NCBI GenBank assembly: GCA_023423535.1
Contig: JAFAFL010000032.1
Location: forward strand, 1 to 64,000
DNA from: Pseudomonadota bacterium
Lineage (GTDB): Bacteria > Myxococcota > Myxococcia > Myxococcales > Myxococcaceae
Direction of reading: 5' to 3'
DNA length: 64,000 nucleotides
Part shown: positions 42,813 through 54,734 of the stretch, in pieces
How the letters are laid out: each line of letters starts with the position of its first letter
How positions within the stretch are numbered: the first letter of the stretch is position 1
Position numbers and translations under genes: made by a program
The notes under the pieces: model-generated
What the model saw: only the letters and a program-made list of their open reading frames with translations
Database searches by the model: none
What the model was told of the DNA's origin: nothing

Positions 42813-44456
42813 ATGAAGCGGTGGATGTGGAGCATGGTCGCGTGCGCGCTCATCGGCACCGGCGGCGCAGCGGGATGTGGCAAGACCCCGGAGCCCGGGC
42901 AGGTCGATGGCGGCGCACCCGATGTCACCGACGCGGGTGGAGGAGAAGGGAGCGACGGCGGTGAGACACCGGAGCCGTTTCAACCTCAGATCGTCTGGAA
43001 GCCGTGCAACCTCTTCACCCAGGGCCCGGCGTCGCCCGCGGAGTGCGCCTCGTTCCTCCTGCCGCTCCGGTGGGACGAGCCGAAAGGGCGCACCTTCCCC
43101 TACTTCCTGAAGAAGAAGCCGGCGACGAAGCCGCGGCGTGGCTCGCTCTGGCTGCTCGATGGCGGGCCGGGCTTCGCAGGCATCTCTCTGGAAGGGCTCG
43201 CCTACGCGGTGGGGACCATCCGGCTCGCGGACTTCGACATCTACATCCCGAGCCACCGCGGCACCGGTGACTCCTCGCGGCTCGGCTGCGCGGTGCAGGA
43301 GGCGGAGGAGAGTCCGGGCGGCACGGACATCCTCGACGAGGAGTGGGACGCGTGCCTCGACGCGGTGCTCGCGCAGTGGGGCGCGGACGGGCTCGCCGCG
43401 TTCAACGTGACCGAAGCCGCGAACGATCTGGCGGGGCTCATCGAGGCGACGCGCCAGCCCGGCGAAGAGGTGTTCGTCTATGGCGCCTCCTACGGCACCT
43501 ACCTCGCGAACCGCTACCTGCAGCTCCATCCCGCGCAGGCGACCGGCGTGGTGATGGACTCCGTCTGTCCGGGCGAGGGCTGCTACCTCGCGGAGCAGGA
43601 CGTGCTCTACGACGAGGTGGCCCGCGAGTTCCTCGCCCGCTGCGAGGCCGACGCGTGGTGCGGCGCGAAGGTGGGGCAGGGGCTCTACGCGCGCTACGCG
43701 GACGCGGTCAGGGCCCAGGAGGAGGGCACGCACTGCAGCGCGCTCGAGGCCGCGGGCATCGGCAAGCACGAGCTGCGGGTGGCCATGGGGCTCCTCCTCA
43801 ACCAGCGCCACCTGCGCCAGTTCGTCCCGGCGATCGCGCACCGCTTCGTGCGCTGCAACCCCGCGGATGTCGCAGCGCTGGAGCAGCTCGTCTCGGTGCT
43901 CTTCGGCGACGGAGGCGGAGGCGCAGGCCCGGACCCGGTGATGCAGGCGCACTCCTGGGTGCTGGGGGAGAACATCGTGCTCTCGGAGATGTGGCCGCAC
44001 CCCGCGCCGTCCACCAGCGTGCTGCAGGCGACCGCGGACGCCGCGCTCATCTCGCTGGGGACGAGCCTCCACTCCATCTCGCTCTTCGACCGCTGGCCCC
44101 GCTATGCGCGCGACGCGCACGCGGACAGGTTCGCCAGCACCCAGGTGCCGATGCTGATGATGAACGGCACGCTCGATCCCGCGACCGCGCCCTGGCTGGC
44201 CGCGAAGGTGAAGGCGCAGTTCGCGGCGCCGAACCAGCACTACATCGAGCTGCCGGACGTGCCGCACGGCGTCCTGAACAACAGCCCGATGACGACGCCG
44301 AACAAGCAGTGCGGGATGGAGCTCTTCCTCCAGTTCATGGCGGACCCGCGAGCGGAGCTGGATCTCGCCTGCATCGACCAGATGCTGCCGCTCGACCTGC
44401 AGGGGGATCCGGGCCTCTCGCAGCAGCTCTTCGGCACCGCGGACCTCTACGACTGA
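42813..44456 (+). CDS. Lipoprotein alpha/beta hydrolase, tripeptidyl-aminopeptidase-like
   Basis: 547 aa. Signal peptide with lipobox AAGC, then a Gly/Asp/Glu-rich linker typical of surface lipoproteins. The oxyanion region DGGPGFAG, nucleophile elbow GASYGTYLA (Ser), acid NGTLDP and base VPHGVL complete the triad; the TAP-like C-terminal arrangement fits secreted proline-type or tripeptidyl aminopeptidases. Several cysteines suggest disulfides. Stands alone, 132 bp after the STAND gene, which could be its regulator; no operator was seen. Confidence 0.87.
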   Translation: MKRWMWSMVACALIGTGGAAGCGKTPEPGQVDGGAPDVTDAGGGEGSDGGETPEPFQPQIVWKPCNLFTQGPASPAECASFLLPLRWDEPKGRTFPYFLKKKPATKPRRGSLWLLDGGPGFAGISLEGLAYAVGTIRLADFDIYIPSHRGTGDSSRLGCAVQEAEESPGGTDILDEEWDACLDAVLAQWGADGLAAFNVTEAANDLAGLIEATRQPGEEVFVYGASYGTYLANRYLQLHPAQATGVVMDSVCPGEGCYLAEQDVLYDEVAREFLARCEADAWCGAKVGQGLYARYADAVRAQEEGTHCSALEAAGIGKHELRVAMGLLLNQRHLRQFVPAIAHRFVRCNPADVAALEQLVSVLFGDGGGGAGPDPVMQAHSWVLGENIVLSEMWPHPAPSTSVLQATADAALISLGTSLHSISLFDRWPRYARDAHADRFASTQVPMLMMNGTLDPATAPWLAAKVKAQFAAPNQHYIELPDVPHGVLNNSPMTTPNKQCGMELFLQFMADPRAELDLACIDQMLPLDLQGDPGLSQQLFGTADLYD

Positions 44457-44462
44457 GCCACG

Positions 44463-45095
44463 TCAGCGAAGCGGCGCGAGCGGACGTCCGAGGAAGTCGT
44501 ACGCCTCGACGTTCCCGCGCGCCGCAGCCGTCCCCTCGAGCTCCCGGTCCAGCAGCGAAAAGACGCTGAGGTCTCCACGGTCGTGGTGCGGCATGAGCTG
44601 GCGCGAGCGCAGGGTGCCTTCGAAGGTGAAGCCCAGCCTCCGCGCGATGGCGGCGCTCGGCGCGTTGTCCGGCGCGCAGAGGAGGTCCACGCGCACGATG
44701 CGGTCGATCCGGAACGCGCACCACACCAGCGCCGCGGCCAGCTCGGTGCCGTAGCCGCGTGAGGTCCGGCTCTGCCTGACCCAGTAGCCGAGCTCCAGCG
44801 CGCCGAGCCCCGCGCGTCGCAGCAACGCACCCTCTCCGACGAGCGGACCCTCTGCTCCGGTCTCGAGCCGCTCGAAGGCGCCGTAGATCCGATCGCCGTC
44901 CGAATCGAACTGCGAACGCGCGCGCCGCACCGCCGCGAGGTGCTGGTCCAGCGAGAGCGCCGAAAACGAAAACGCGCGCAGGTGCTCGCCGCTCTCGTCC
45001 ACCGCCGCCTTGCGCGGAAGGACGTCCTCCGGCCCGAGGCATCGCAGGAGCAGCCTCGGCGTGCGCAACGAGTAGGCGACCGGAGCGTCGTTCAT
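44463..45095 (-). CDS. GNAT N-acetyltransferase (RimJ/RimL type)
   Basis: 210 aa. The acetyl-CoA loop is RTSRGYGTELAAALV (about residue 110), followed by CAPDNAPSAAIARRLGFTFEGTLR, typical of GNATs that acetylate N-termini of ribosomal proteins or small amines. An upstream GTG (45104) is possible; the ATG at 45095 is preferred. Convergent with the hydrolase gene, 6 bp apart. Confidence 0.9.
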   Translation of the reverse strand: MNDAPVAYSLRTPRLLLRCLGPEDVLPRKAAVDESGEHLRAFSFSALSLDQHLAAVRRARSQFDSDGDRIYGAFERLETGAEGPLVGEGALLRRAGLGALELGYWVRQSRTSRGYGTELAAALVWCAFRIDRIVRVDLLCAPDNAPSAAIARRLGFTFEGTLRSRQLMPHHDRGDLSVFSLLDRELEGTAAARGNVEAYDFLGRPLAPLR

Positions 45096-45116
45096 CCGCG
45101 CCACGCTAACCGCGAA

Positions 45117-45569
45117 TCACACCGGCAGCAGGCACCCGTTGAGCAGCTCCGGCTCCGCGTCGGACCGCCCGACGCCGTCCGCGCGATGGATGAGCCCATC
45201 GAAGTGCGTGGCAAGCCCCGCCGACAGCGCCTCCACCAGCTCCTCTGCCTCCGCGGTGAGGTCCCTACCTGTCTCCAGCTCCAACACGGTCCGCGCCTCC
45301 GCCACGCGTGCGGCCGTGCGCTCCGACACCCCTCGCTCGCGAAGGCGCCACGCCGTTCGCGATGCGCTCTCCAGCTCCACCCGCCGGACCGTCACCGGCG
45401 CGCGCTCTGTGTCGTAGGTGAAGTGGATCGCGCTCCAACCGATGCCTTCGCTCTCGCCCTCGATGCGCACATCGGGCCAGTCGGCGAAGAACTCGCCCAT
45501 CAGCGCGAGCGTGGTCACGTCCTCTGCCTCCACGGGCTCCGCCGACCTGCAGAAGAGCTGCAACCGCAT
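45117..45569 (-). CDS. Hypothetical protein
   Basis: 150 aa from ATG 45569, no signal peptide, mixed alpha/beta composition, family not recognised. Likely cotranscribed with the GNAT gene 21 bp downstream. The open frame extends 23 codons upstream in Arg/Gly-rich sequence, which is less plausible as protein. Confidence 0.7.
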   Translation of the reverse strand: MRLQLFCRSAEPVEAEDVTTLALMGEFFADWPDVRIEGESEGIGWSAIHFTYDTERAPVTVRRVELESASRTAWRLRERGVSERTAARVAEARTVLELETGRDLTAEAEELVEALSAGLATHFDGLIHRADGVGRSDAEPELLNGCLLPV

Positions 45570-45650
45570 GAGGAGAAGGTAGGCCCGAAACGCTCTGCCA
45601 GCCCCTTCACCGCGCCCGCCCGACCGCCTTGCTAGCATCCCCGTTCACGC

Positions 45651-46901
45651 ATGCTGAAGGTCAACCCGCTCGCCGTGGCCGTCCCGTTCTTCTTCCTCCT
45701 CATCGGGGTGGAGCTGGCCGTGGCGCGAAGGCGCGGCGTCCGGGTGCACCGCTTCTCGGACAGCCTCAGCGACCTCTCCTGCGGCGTGCTGCAGCAGCTC
45801 TCCGGCGTGTTCGTCAGCGGCGCGCTGCTGGCCCTCTACTCGCACGTCCACGCGAACCACGCGCTCTTCGAGCTGCCCGCCTCGAGCCCCGTCACCTGGC
45901 TCGTCGCCTTCTTCGGCATGGACTTCGTCTTCTACTGGTGGCACCGCGCGAGCCACCGCGTGTCCTTCTTCTGGGCGGCGCACGTCACGCACCACTCGAG
46001 CGAGGACTTCAACCTCGCGGTCGCGCTGCGCCAGTCCGCGTTCACCGGGCTGACCTTCTTCCCGTTCTACCTGCCGCTCGCGCTCGTGGGCGTGCCGGCG
46101 CCGGTGTTCGCGCTCATCGCCGCCTTCAGCCTGCTCTACCAGTTCTGGCTGCACACCGAATTGCTCGGGCGCTGGCCGCGTTTCGAGCGCATCTTCAACT
46201 CGCCGTCCGCGCACCGCGTCCACCACGGCGTGAACCCGGAGTACCTCGACACGAACTACGGCGGGACGCTGATCATCTGGGACCGCCTCTTCGGCACGTA
46301 CGTCCCCGAGCGTGCGCCGGTGGTCTATGGACTCGTGCATCCGTTGAGATCGTTCAACCCGGTCTGGGCGCAGGTGCACCACTACGTCGCCCTGGCGAAG
46401 CGCTCGCTGCAGGCGCCGCGGCTCGGCGACAAGCTGCGCGTGTGGGTGAAGGGACCGGAGTGGAATGTGCCGGGGCTGCCCGCCGAAGGCCCGCCGCCCG
46501 AGGTCGATCGCGATCGGGTGGCGAAGTTCGACGTGCCGCTTCCGCGCGCGCTCGTCGCCTACCTCGCGGCCCAGTTCTTCACCTTCGTGCTCGTGGGGAC
46601 CACCGCGATGATGCAGTGGGGCCCTGGCCTGCCGCTATCCGCCAAGGTTGGCGCCTCGGCCGCGCTGCTCTTCACGCTCCTCACCTTCGGCGGGCTCCTC
46701 GACGGCAGCCGCTGGGCGCTTCCGCTGGAGCGATTGCGCCTGCTCGTGCTCGGGGGTGCCGGCGCTGCGCTGCTCGCACCACACTCGCTCACCGCCGCGC
46801 TGGCAGCAGGCATCCTCTCCACCCTGCTTCTCCTCGCGACCTTTGCCCTGCGACGTGCCGGCATGCCCACCGCGGCAGCGAACGCGGCCACCTCCAGCTG
46901 A
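45651..46901 (+). CDS. Sterol desaturase/fatty acid hydroxylase-family membrane protein
   Basis: 416 aa. Di-iron His motifs HRASH (about residue 98), HVTHH (about 112) and HRVHH (about 187) with hydrophobic helices around them identify the superfamily. The C-terminal third adds four more helices, as in alkylglycerol-monooxygenase-like members. Substrate may be a lipid or sterol; myxobacteria make ether lipids and some sterols, so either fits, but it cannot be decided from sequence. Confidence 0.9.
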   Translation: MLKVNPLAVAVPFFFLLIGVELAVARRRGVRVHRFSDSLSDLSCGVLQQLSGVFVSGALLALYSHVHANHALFELPASSPVTWLVAFFGMDFVFYWWHRASHRVSFFWAAHVTHHSSEDFNLAVALRQSAFTGLTFFPFYLPLALVGVPAPVFALIAAFSLLYQFWLHTELLGRWPRFERIFNSPSAHRVHHGVNPEYLDTNYGGTLIIWDRLFGTYVPERAPVVYGLVHPLRSFNPVWAQVHHYVALAKRSLQAPRLGDKLRVWVKGPEWNVPGLPAEGPPPEVDRDRVAKFDVPLPRALVAYLAAQFFTFVLVGTTAMMQWGPGLPLSAKVGASAALLFTLLTFGGLLDGSRWALPLERLRLLVLGGAGAALLAPHSLTAALAAGILSTLLLLATFALRRAGMPTAAANAATSS

Positions 46902-46983
46902 TCGGCCCTGCACCGAGCCGCTCGTCCGCCCGCACGCACGCACCGGCCCCACACGCGCACACTTTCAGCAGAGGAGGTGCGCC

Positions 46984-47352
46984 ATGCCCGCCGTCACCGT
47001 CGAAGATCCCACCCGCCTGCCACGCATCACGCTCTCCACGGGCGGCACCACGCCCCCCGCGAAGGACCGCCCGGTGAAGGGCGTCTCCACCGCGCCACGG
47101 GGCTTCGAAGGCGAGGGTTTCCCCGTCCGCCGGGCCTTCGCCGGCGCGGACCTCGCGGACCTCGAGCTGCTGCTCCTCGGCGGCCGGCCCATCCGCGAGC
47201 CCGTCGCCTGGATGGGGCCCTTCGTGATGAACACAGAGGAGGAGATCCACGAGGCCATCGCCGACTTCAGGGCCGGTCGCCTCGGCGAGGTCCCCGCGGT
47301 GCACGGCGCGCCGAAGGACCTCGTGATGCAGACGGACTCCTCGCTCGACTGA
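46984..47352 (+). pseudogene. Pirin-like protein lacking its metal-binding core
   Basis: 122 aa after a GAGGAGG RBS. Residues 1-55 match the N terminus of pirins (RPVKGVSTAPRGFEGEGFPVRRAFAGADL) and residues about 60-105 match the pirin C-terminal domain (EPVAWMGPFVMNTEEEIHEAIADFRAGRLG). The intervening roughly 170 residues of a normal 280-300-aa pirin, including the His/Glu iron ligands, are missing, but the frame is kept. Either a natural in-frame deletion remnant or a collapsed assembly. As sequenced it cannot bind iron like pirin. Confidence 0.8.
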
Positions 47353-47379
47353 CCGCGCGGAAGAGCCCACAAAGAGAGA

Positions 47380-47409
47380 GGCCGGGCCCTCCTCGCGGAA
47401 AGCCCGGCC
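47380..47409. terminator. Hairpin between convergent pirin and cytochrome genes
   Basis: GGCCGGGC and GCCCGGCC arms (8 bp) with a 14-base loop, in the 83-bp gap between stop codons of both strands. Likely a shared terminator; no strong T-run on either side. Confidence 0.55.
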
Positions 47410-47435
47410 CCGACTCGACTCACTTCACTTCGGCG

Positions 47436-49763
47436 CTACGGCGCGAGCTTGTGGCTCTTCGCGATGTCGTACGTCTTGCCCGGCCCGTGGCAGGTGGCGC
47501 AGCTCTCCACGAGCTGACCGGTGGGCAGGGTCGTGGTGTTGACGTACGCGTGGGCCTGCGTCGCGTAGCTGTCGTGGCACGAGGTGCACACGGCGGTCTC
47601 CGGCGGGACCTGCCACGTCTGCGTGACCTTCCAGGCAACCGTCTCACCCACGCCCGGCTTGTCGCAGAAGTCGTTGGTGTCGAGCGCCGGGTCCTCGGTG
47701 CAGGTCCGGACCTCCATCACCGTGCCCGCGAGGCCCTGCGGCATCGGGAGCTGGAACGTGTTCGGGAGGTGGCAGGTGGTGCAGTCCTGCATGAAGCCCG
47801 GCACGTGGATGGCGTTGAAGTCCAGGATGGTGCCCGCCGGGTTCGCCGCGGACGGGGCCGGCATCGCGCCGAGCTGGTACGGCTGGGTCAGGTGGCTCGC
47901 CATGTGGATCTTGTGGGCCATGACCTTCAGGTCCACCGACTCCACGAGCACCGGCGTGCTGCCCTCGAACCGCGAGATGCGGCCCTGGTTCGTCAGCGGC
48001 GCCGCGTGGCACTGCACGCAGCCCTGCGTCCCGCTGCGCGACCCGTTGCTGTGGAACCCCAGCTCCTTGTGGCAGTTGTTGCAGCTCGCGTCGGAGACGA
48101 TCTGCCGGCGCGGCACGGTGACCGAGTCGGTGATGGCGTAGAACGCGATGGGCTGCCGGCCGACGATGACGAAGCTCTTCGCGTTGGCGCCGATGCCCTC
48201 GGTGTGCGTGAAGTAGCCCTCGAGCGTCAGCGCGCCGCTGCCCGTCTCGTTCGCCGGGATGTTGCCGGTGGGCGGGAAGGTGTAGACGTACTCGTTCCCG
48301 TCAGCGACGAGCGTGGCGCCCGAAGCGGTGGACCAGCCCTGCGTGTTCGTCGCCGACTGCACCACCACGATGTTCTTGTACCAGCGGTAGTCCGTCGTCG
48401 GACCGGAGAGGGTCGCGTTGATGCGCGGCACCGGCGTGGCAAAGATGTTCCGCGGCGCGCCGTTGGTGCTCACGCGGAAGCGCAGCACCGGCGACTGGCC
48501 CGGCGCGGTGTTCGTCACGCTCACCACCTCCATCACCAGGTCGTCCTTGAACGCCGGGTCGTTCTTCGCGGTGCGGTGCACGTTGAAGATGCTGTTCGTC
48601 GCGCCCGTGCCCGGGTGGCAGACGCCGCAGGCCTGGTCGTTGGGGAACGCGCCGCCGGTGTGCTGCACGAAGCCCGCGGGAGGCGTGACCTCGTAGGAGA
48701 TGCGGTCGTGGCAGGTGTTGCAGGTCTGCCGCGTCGCGATCTGCATCGCCGCCGCGCCGTCCTGTGCCTCGGACACGTGGCAGGTGGTGCAGTTCTTCAT
48801 GTCCTGCGGGATGTGGATGCCCGAGTAGTCGTGCACCGCGCCGCCGTAGCCGATGATCTTGTACTGACCGCCGGCGAGGTTCGACGGCAGGTTCGCGCCC
48901 ATGTGGATCTTGTGGACCATCTCGCCCATGTCCACCGAGTTGCCCGTCTCCGGATCCACCGACTGCGGGTTGTGGCAGGTGATGCAGAGCTCCACGCTCC
49001 GCCGCGCGCCGCCGTGGAACTCGAGGCGGTTGTGGCAGGCGTTGCAGGAGTCGTTCGTCACCATCTCGCGCTTCGCCGAGACCGCGCCGCCTGCGGGGAT
49101 GAAGTTGAAGACGCCGTCCGCGGTGTAGCGCAGGCCCTGATAGGTGCGCTCCGCCTGGAAGCCGACCGAGTGCGTCCGCGTGTCGCCCGCCAGCGTGATC
49201 GGCGCCTGGAAGCGGTACTCGTACACGCCCTCGCTCACCAGCGTGTAGTTCGCCGCGTTGTTCACGCCGGGGTCGTAGGTGGCCTGACCCTGCGCGTTCA
49301 CCGTGTACACCGTGTACTTGCCCGGGTTGCCGCTGACGTCGTCACCGAGCCAGGCGAGCAGGAAGCGCGTGGCGACGGCGCCCTCCGTGAACTTGCCGCT
49401 GCGGTCGAGGAGCACGCCCTTGTCGTCGGTCACCTTGAACACGACCCGCGCGACGCCGTTCTGCACCGTCGCCGACTGGACCGTCACCTTCAGGCCCGGG
49501 CCCGACAGGTAGGCGTTCTTGCCGTCGGTGCCGTTGTTGCCGTTCTGCCCATTCTGGCCGTCGGTGCCGTCCTGCCCGTCGGCACCGTCCTCGCCGTCGG
49601 CACCGGGCGCACCCGGAAGCCCGTCCTTGCCGTCCGCGCCCGGCGCACCGGCGGGACCCTCCGCGCCCGCGGGGCCCTGCGCGCCTTCCGGGCCTTCGGG
49701 GCCTGCACATCCCACCAACATCAATGAACACACTGCCGCCGAAACGATGAGTTTTCTGAACAC
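47436..49763 (-). CDS. OmcA/MtrC-family decaheme c-type cytochrome lipoprotein with collagen-like stalk
   Basis: 775 aa. GTG 49763 has a TGGAGG RBS seven bases away and opens a lipoprotein signal peptide (lipobox LVGC). Residues about 22-85 are G-x-y triplets (collagen-like), then beta domains carry ten CxxCH heme sites in two groups of five: CNACH, CITCH, CTTCH, CNTCH, CGVCH and CNNCH, CVQCH, CTTCH, CTSCH, CATCH. This is the MtrC/OmcA plan, a cell-surface electron conduit to extracellular acceptors. No MtrA/MtrB partners or cytochrome maturation genes are in the window. An ATG at 49796 is in frame, but the RBS favours the GTG. Confidence 0.95.
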   Translation of the reverse strand: MFRKLIVSAAVCSLMLVGCAGPEGPEGAQGPAGAEGPAGAPGADGKDGLPGAPGADGEDGADGQDGTDGQNGQNGNNGTDGKNAYLSGPGLKVTVQSATVQNGVARVVFKVTDDKGVLLDRSGKFTEGAVATRFLLAWLGDDVSGNPGKYTVYTVNAQGQATYDPGVNNAANYTLVSEGVYEYRFQAPITLAGDTRTHSVGFQAERTYQGLRYTADGVFNFIPAGGAVSAKREMVTNDSCNACHNRLEFHGGARRSVELCITCHNPQSVDPETGNSVDMGEMVHKIHMGANLPSNLAGGQYKIIGYGGAVHDYSGIHIPQDMKNCTTCHVSEAQDGAAAMQIATRQTCNTCHDRISYEVTPPAGFVQHTGGAFPNDQACGVCHPGTGATNSIFNVHRTAKNDPAFKDDLVMEVVSVTNTAPGQSPVLRFRVSTNGAPRNIFATPVPRINATLSGPTTDYRWYKNIVVVQSATNTQGWSTASGATLVADGNEYVYTFPPTGNIPANETGSGALTLEGYFTHTEGIGANAKSFVIVGRQPIAFYAITDSVTVPRRQIVSDASCNNCHKELGFHSNGSRSGTQGCVQCHAAPLTNQGRISRFEGSTPVLVESVDLKVMAHKIHMASHLTQPYQLGAMPAPSAANPAGTILDFNAIHVPGFMQDCTTCHLPNTFQLPMPQGLAGTVMEVRTCTEDPALDTNDFCDKPGVGETVAWKVTQTWQVPPETAVCTSCHDSYATQAHAYVNTTTLPTGQLVESCATCHGPGKTYDIAKSHKLAP

Positions 49764-49932
49764 GGGGCCTCCAGTCGCCGGAAGCGCCTTGAGCATGAAC
49801 CGTGCCCTGAGTGTTTACGGGTGCTTACGAGAGGCGAACGCAGTGGCCGAGCGCAACCGCTGCGGCGATCTCCCGGATCAGGACGCAACGCCTGCGTTCG
49901 TTGACGGTCCGAACGTCCAGCCGGCGCCGCGC

Positions 49933-50658
49933 TCAACAGCCCGTGCTGCGCAGCATTCCGGCCAGCGTGTGTCCGCCGCGCGAGAGGTGCACGCGGACCT
50001 CGCGCACGTTGTAGTGATCGCTCGCCTGCAGCACGAGATCGAGCTGCCCGTCGCCGTCGAGATCGCCCGACCACAGCAGCGACCAGTGCCCGTCGTCCGC
50101 CTCCGGCGTCTCGAAGAGGGTCACGTCCGAACCCCCTCCGCGCTCGCGCAGCACCAGCCGGAAGCCGCCATCGCCCAGCGGCTCGCGGACGATCTCCGAG
50201 ATCGCCGCGCCGAGCCGCAGCTCCACCCGCGAAGGCTCCCACCTCGTCGGACGCGTCGCGTGTGCCGGTGTGCGCGCCTCGTCGAACGGCGCCTCCTCTT
50301 CCATCGCACCCACTCCGGCGTCTTCGTGATGCTCGCGAACGTCCGCCTCGCGCACGCGTCCCTCGAGGAGCCCGGCGTTCTCGGCGAGGAGCACCTTGGC
50401 CGCGCACGGGGCGACGACCTCCCACCCGGTCTGCTGATCGTCGGCGTCGAGCAGCGGGTCGTGGACGCGCCGCGCCTCGACGGTCACGCGCTCCAGCCGC
50501 TCTCCACACAGCGCGAGCCAGCGGCTCTGCGTCGGCAGCGAGAGCTCGTCCGCGTGGTACAGGCCCGGCTCGAGCACCTCTACATGCGGCAGTGAAGACG
50601 CGGGGACGTTGGCGGTGACGAGCAGCGCCGCGAGGGTGGTGAGGGCAGAGAGGCTCAT
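49933..50658 (-). CDS. Secreted protein with FG-GAP/EF-hand-like Ca2+ motif
   Basis: 241 aa after a GGAGGGGGG RBS. Signal peptide about residues 1-22. The C-terminal SGDLDGDGQLDLVLQ matches the Ca2+-binding DxDxDGxxD loop of FG-GAP/VCBS repeats. The middle section is acidic and His-containing. Family otherwise unknown. Divergent from the xanthine dehydrogenase operon. Confidence 0.75.
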   Translation of the reverse strand: MSLSALTTLAALLVTANVPASSLPHVEVLEPGLYHADELSLPTQSRWLALCGERLERVTVEARRVHDPLLDADDQQTGWEVVAPCAAKVLLAENAGLLEGRVREADVREHHEDAGVGAMEEEAPFDEARTPAHATRPTRWEPSRVELRLGAAISEIVREPLGDGGFRLVLRERGGGSDVTLFETPEADDGHWSLLWSGDLDGDGQLDLVLQASDHYNVREVRVHLSRGGHTLAGMLRSTGC

Positions 50659-50775
50659 GCCCCCCTCCATCGCAACCGCCATGCCCGGGCAGACCGTGGT
50701 CAGACGGCCGCGCCTGCTCTCCATGCAGGGGAGCCGCTCCTGCCGAGCGCGCTCTGCTACATTCGTCCGTCCCAC

Positions 50776-52260
50776 ATGGATCGCCTCCGCTTCTGTCTGA
50801 ACGATCGGTGGGTGGAGCTGGCGGACGCGTCGCCCACCACCACACTGCTTCGCTACCTGCGCGACGCCGCGCACCTCACCGGCACGAAGGAGGGATGTGC
50901 CGAGGGTGACTGCGGCGCCTGCACCGTCGCCGTCCGCGAGACCCTGCCCGACGGCCGGGCCACCTACCGCGCCATCAACGCGTGCCTCCTCCTGCTGCCG
51001 ATGGTCCAGGGCAAGCACGTGTACACGGTGGAGGCGCTGAAGCGGGACGGGCGTCACCACCTCGTGCAGGAGGCGCTGGCGGACCGGCTCGGCTCGCAGT
51101 GCGGCTACTGCACGCCCGGCGTGGTGATGGCGATGTTCGAGGCCTGCTACCGCGACGACCTCGACCTCTCCGCGGCGCCCTGGAAGGCCGACGCGCAGAT
51201 GTGCGGAAACCTCTGCCGCTGCACCGGCTACCGCCCCATCCGCGAGGCGACCAACGCGGTGGCCGGCGCGCGTCCGGACGACCACTTCGCCCGCGCCCTG
51301 CGGGGCCCCGACGCGCAGCGCCCGTCGCAGGGCGAGGGCATGGCGCTCGACTACCGCGCGGGTGAGCAGCTCTACGTGAACCCGACATCGGCGGACGCGC
51401 TGTGGGAGGCGCTGGAGGCGCACCCGAAGGCGCGCTTCGTCGCCGGCGGCACCGACCTCTCGCTGGAGATCACCAAGCGTCACGCGGAACCGCGCGCGCT
51501 CATCTCATTGGAGGCCCTCAGCGCCTGGCGCGGGGTGAGCGAACTTCCCGACCGCAGCGGCTGGCGCATCGGCGCGGTGACGGCGCTGACGGATCTCGAA
51601 GACTGGGCCGAGCGCCACCTGCCGCCGCTGGAGCGGATGCTGCGCTACTTCGGCGCGCGCGCGATCAAGAGCCGGGCGACGGTGGGCGGCAACCTCTGCA
51701 ACGCCTCGCCCATCGGCGACCTGCCGCCGGTGCTCATCGCGCTCGGTGCGACCGCGGTGCTCGCCTCGCGTGAAGGGGAGCGCCGCGTGCCGCTGGAGGC
51801 CTTCTTCGTGGACTACCGCAAGACCGCGCTGCGCCCGAAGGAGGCCCTCTGCGCGGTGGAGCTCCCGCGTCCCGACGCGCAGAGCCGCATCGCCGCCTAC
51901 AAGGTCTCCAAGCGCCGCGAGCTCGACATCAGCGCGGTGTCCGCGGGCTTCAGCGTGACGTGCGATGCGGAGGGCCTCGTGCAGAGCGCTCGTCTCGCCT
52001 ACGGCGGCATGGCGGCCACGCCGGCGCGCGCACGTCGCACCGAGGCGGCGCTGCTGGGCAAGCCGTGGAGCGCACAGACCGCACGGGAAGCGGTCGCGTT
52101 CCTCTCTGAAGACTTCAAGCCGATGACCGACCACCGCGGCAGCGCGCGCTACCGGATGACGGTGGCGCGAAACCTCCTGCTCGGCTTCTTCGAGGAGACG
52201 CTGAAGGACCGCGCGCCGCGCCTTCGCCACCTCCACACCGCGACCGTGGAGGTGCGGTAG
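50776..52260 (+). CDS. xdhA: Xanthine dehydrogenase small subunit (2Fe-2S and FAD)
   Basis: 494 aa. First [2Fe-2S] site CAEGDCGAC plus NAC; second site CGYC and CRC (about residues 100-155). The FAD domain (about 195-370) has FVAGGTDL and TVGGNLCNASPIGDLPP, then the CODH_C-like domain. Transfers electrons from the Mo subunit to NAD+. Followed after 2 bp by xdhB. This two-subunit form is the usual bacterial XdhA/XdhB. No xdhC maturation gene is in the window. Confidence 0.95.
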   Translation: MDRLRFCLNDRWVELADASPTTTLLRYLRDAAHLTGTKEGCAEGDCGACTVAVRETLPDGRATYRAINACLLLLPMVQGKHVYTVEALKRDGRHHLVQEALADRLGSQCGYCTPGVVMAMFEACYRDDLDLSAAPWKADAQMCGNLCRCTGYRPIREATNAVAGARPDDHFARALRGPDAQRPSQGEGMALDYRAGEQLYVNPTSADALWEALEAHPKARFVAGGTDLSLEITKRHAEPRALISLEALSAWRGVSELPDRSGWRIGAVTALTDLEDWAERHLPPLERMLRYFGARAIKSRATVGGNLCNASPIGDLPPVLIALGATAVLASREGERRVPLEAFFVDYRKTALRPKEALCAVELPRPDAQSRIAAYKVSKRRELDISAVSAGFSVTCDAEGLVQSARLAYGGMAATPARARRTEAALLGKPWSAQTAREAVAFLSEDFKPMTDHRGSARYRMTVARNLLLGFFEETLKDRAPRLRHLHTATVEVR

Positions 52261-52262
52261 CC

Positions 52263-54662
<2,400 letters not shown>

Positions 54663-54734
54663 CCCGCGCGAGGGCTCCGACCGCCGTAGCATGCGCGCCG
54701 CTGTTTCTCGCGCCTCGCGCAGCCGGAGCCCATC

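Noticed and set aside
49500..49700. GC-rich repetitive DNA considered as a non-coding repeat
   Set aside because: It encodes the in-frame collagen-like G-x-y stalk of the cytochrome.
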